Origin: Acidobacteriaceae bacterium
GTDB taxonomy: Bacteria > Acidobacteriota > Terriglobia > Terriglobales > Acidobacteriaceae
Length of the DNA: 64,000 nt
Assembly (NCBI GenBank): GCA_003138975.1
Contig: PLHQ01000078.1
Span: forward strand, 43,632-107,631
Direction: 5' to 3'
Shown: piece after piece, positions 63,887 to 64,000 of the stretch
Layout of the letters: every line of letters starts with the position of its first letter
Numbering within the stretch: the stretch's first letter is position 1
The notes under the pieces: generated by a model
What the model was told of the DNA's origin: nothing
What the model saw: only the letters and a program-made list of their open reading frames with translations
Databases searched by the model: none
Position numbers and translations under genes: made by a program

Positions 63887-64000
63887 TTAGTGAGAGGCGA
63901 GGATTGCGTCGGTGACCCGCGCGGCCTCGACCGCTGCCTTTACGTCGTGGGTCCGCAGGATGTGCGCGCCCTTGAGGATCAAAACAGTGTGAGCGGCGAG
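63887..64000 (-). CDS. folP: Dihydropteroate synthase, C-terminal end only
   Basis: On the minus strand the last 37 codons before the TAA at 63887 read LAAHTVLILKGAHILRTHDV then KAAVEAARVTDAILASH. The GAHILRTHDV block, with the RxHD motif, is the C-terminal substrate-binding signature of dihydropteroate synthase. The enzyme joins pABA to dihydropterin pyrophosphate in folate synthesis. The rest lies beyond the right edge. Identification rests on this one motif but is quite specific. Confidence 0.85.
   Translation of the reverse strand, partial: LAAHTVLILKGAHILRTHDVKAAVEAARVTDAILASH

Overview
The window looks like part of the chromosome of a soil Acidobacteriota (Terriglobia/Koribacter-like). 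This is an inference from gene content: a Ser/Thr kinase fused to a PD40-type propeller, TonB receptors with an N-terminal carboxypeptidase-regulatory-like domain, a hopanoid gene (hpnH), a VWA-domain secreted protein, a DUF5916 outer-membrane protein, and many short GTCATCCTGAGC-type and GGGGACAGCC-type dispersed repeats. Base composition is GC-rich. I recognised no tRNA, rRNA, insertion sequence or CRISPR array.

Layout. 1-7.3 kb (mostly minus strand): end of rpmE, a DUF5916 protein, ruvB, an MBL-fold hydrolase and an EF-G paralogue. 7.5-15.3 kb (plus): Mpo1-like and DoxX membrane proteins, then a probable copper/thiol module (Cys-rich secreted protein, TonB receptor, CusF-SCO1 lipoprotein, VKOR) and a receptor-like kinase. 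15.5-28 kb is the replication core: gyrB (minus), hpnH and partner, then khpB/jag-yidC-yidD-rnpA-rpmH (minus) facing away from dnaA-dnaN (plus). 28-38 kb is a loose collection: mscL with a zinc ribbon, DinB, a receiver-like protein without its Asp, DUF2911, a frameshifted NTF2-like gene, a Ycf48-like propeller, STAS, a DUF374 acyltransferase, VOC, and a cobalamin riboswitch upstream of a BtuB-like receptor. 38-50 kb: class II aldolase, queA, cysteine dioxygenase, polA, the c-di-AMP/cell-wall operon cdaA-cdaR-glmM (minus) and xseA. 49.3-52.8 kb: DUF2905, rsmG, a cluster of parS-like palindromes, parA, parB. 53.4-58.7 kb (minus): a broken aminotransferase gene, a broken prmC, two signalling proteins (PilZ and STAS, each with a receiver-like domain lacking its Asp), then acpP-fabF. 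59-64 kb: dtd, a divergent padR/membrane-protein pair, an O-methyltransferase, a VWA protein and the 3' end of folP.

Most notable. (1) Strand composition flips from C-rich to G-rich on the plus strand around 50.3-51.3 kb, whichever strand the genes lie on, which suggests a replication origin or arm boundary at rsmG/parA, about 25 kb from dnaA. (2) Four GTTCC-N4-GGAAC palindromes with varying centres lie at that point, directly upstream of parA. (3) The dispersed intergenic repeats have also entered coding sequences while keeping the frame: three different families form most of the ParB N-terminal linker and two families sit inside RsmG. (4) Three genes are broken by frameshifts; one break is exactly explained by an 8-bp tandem duplication.
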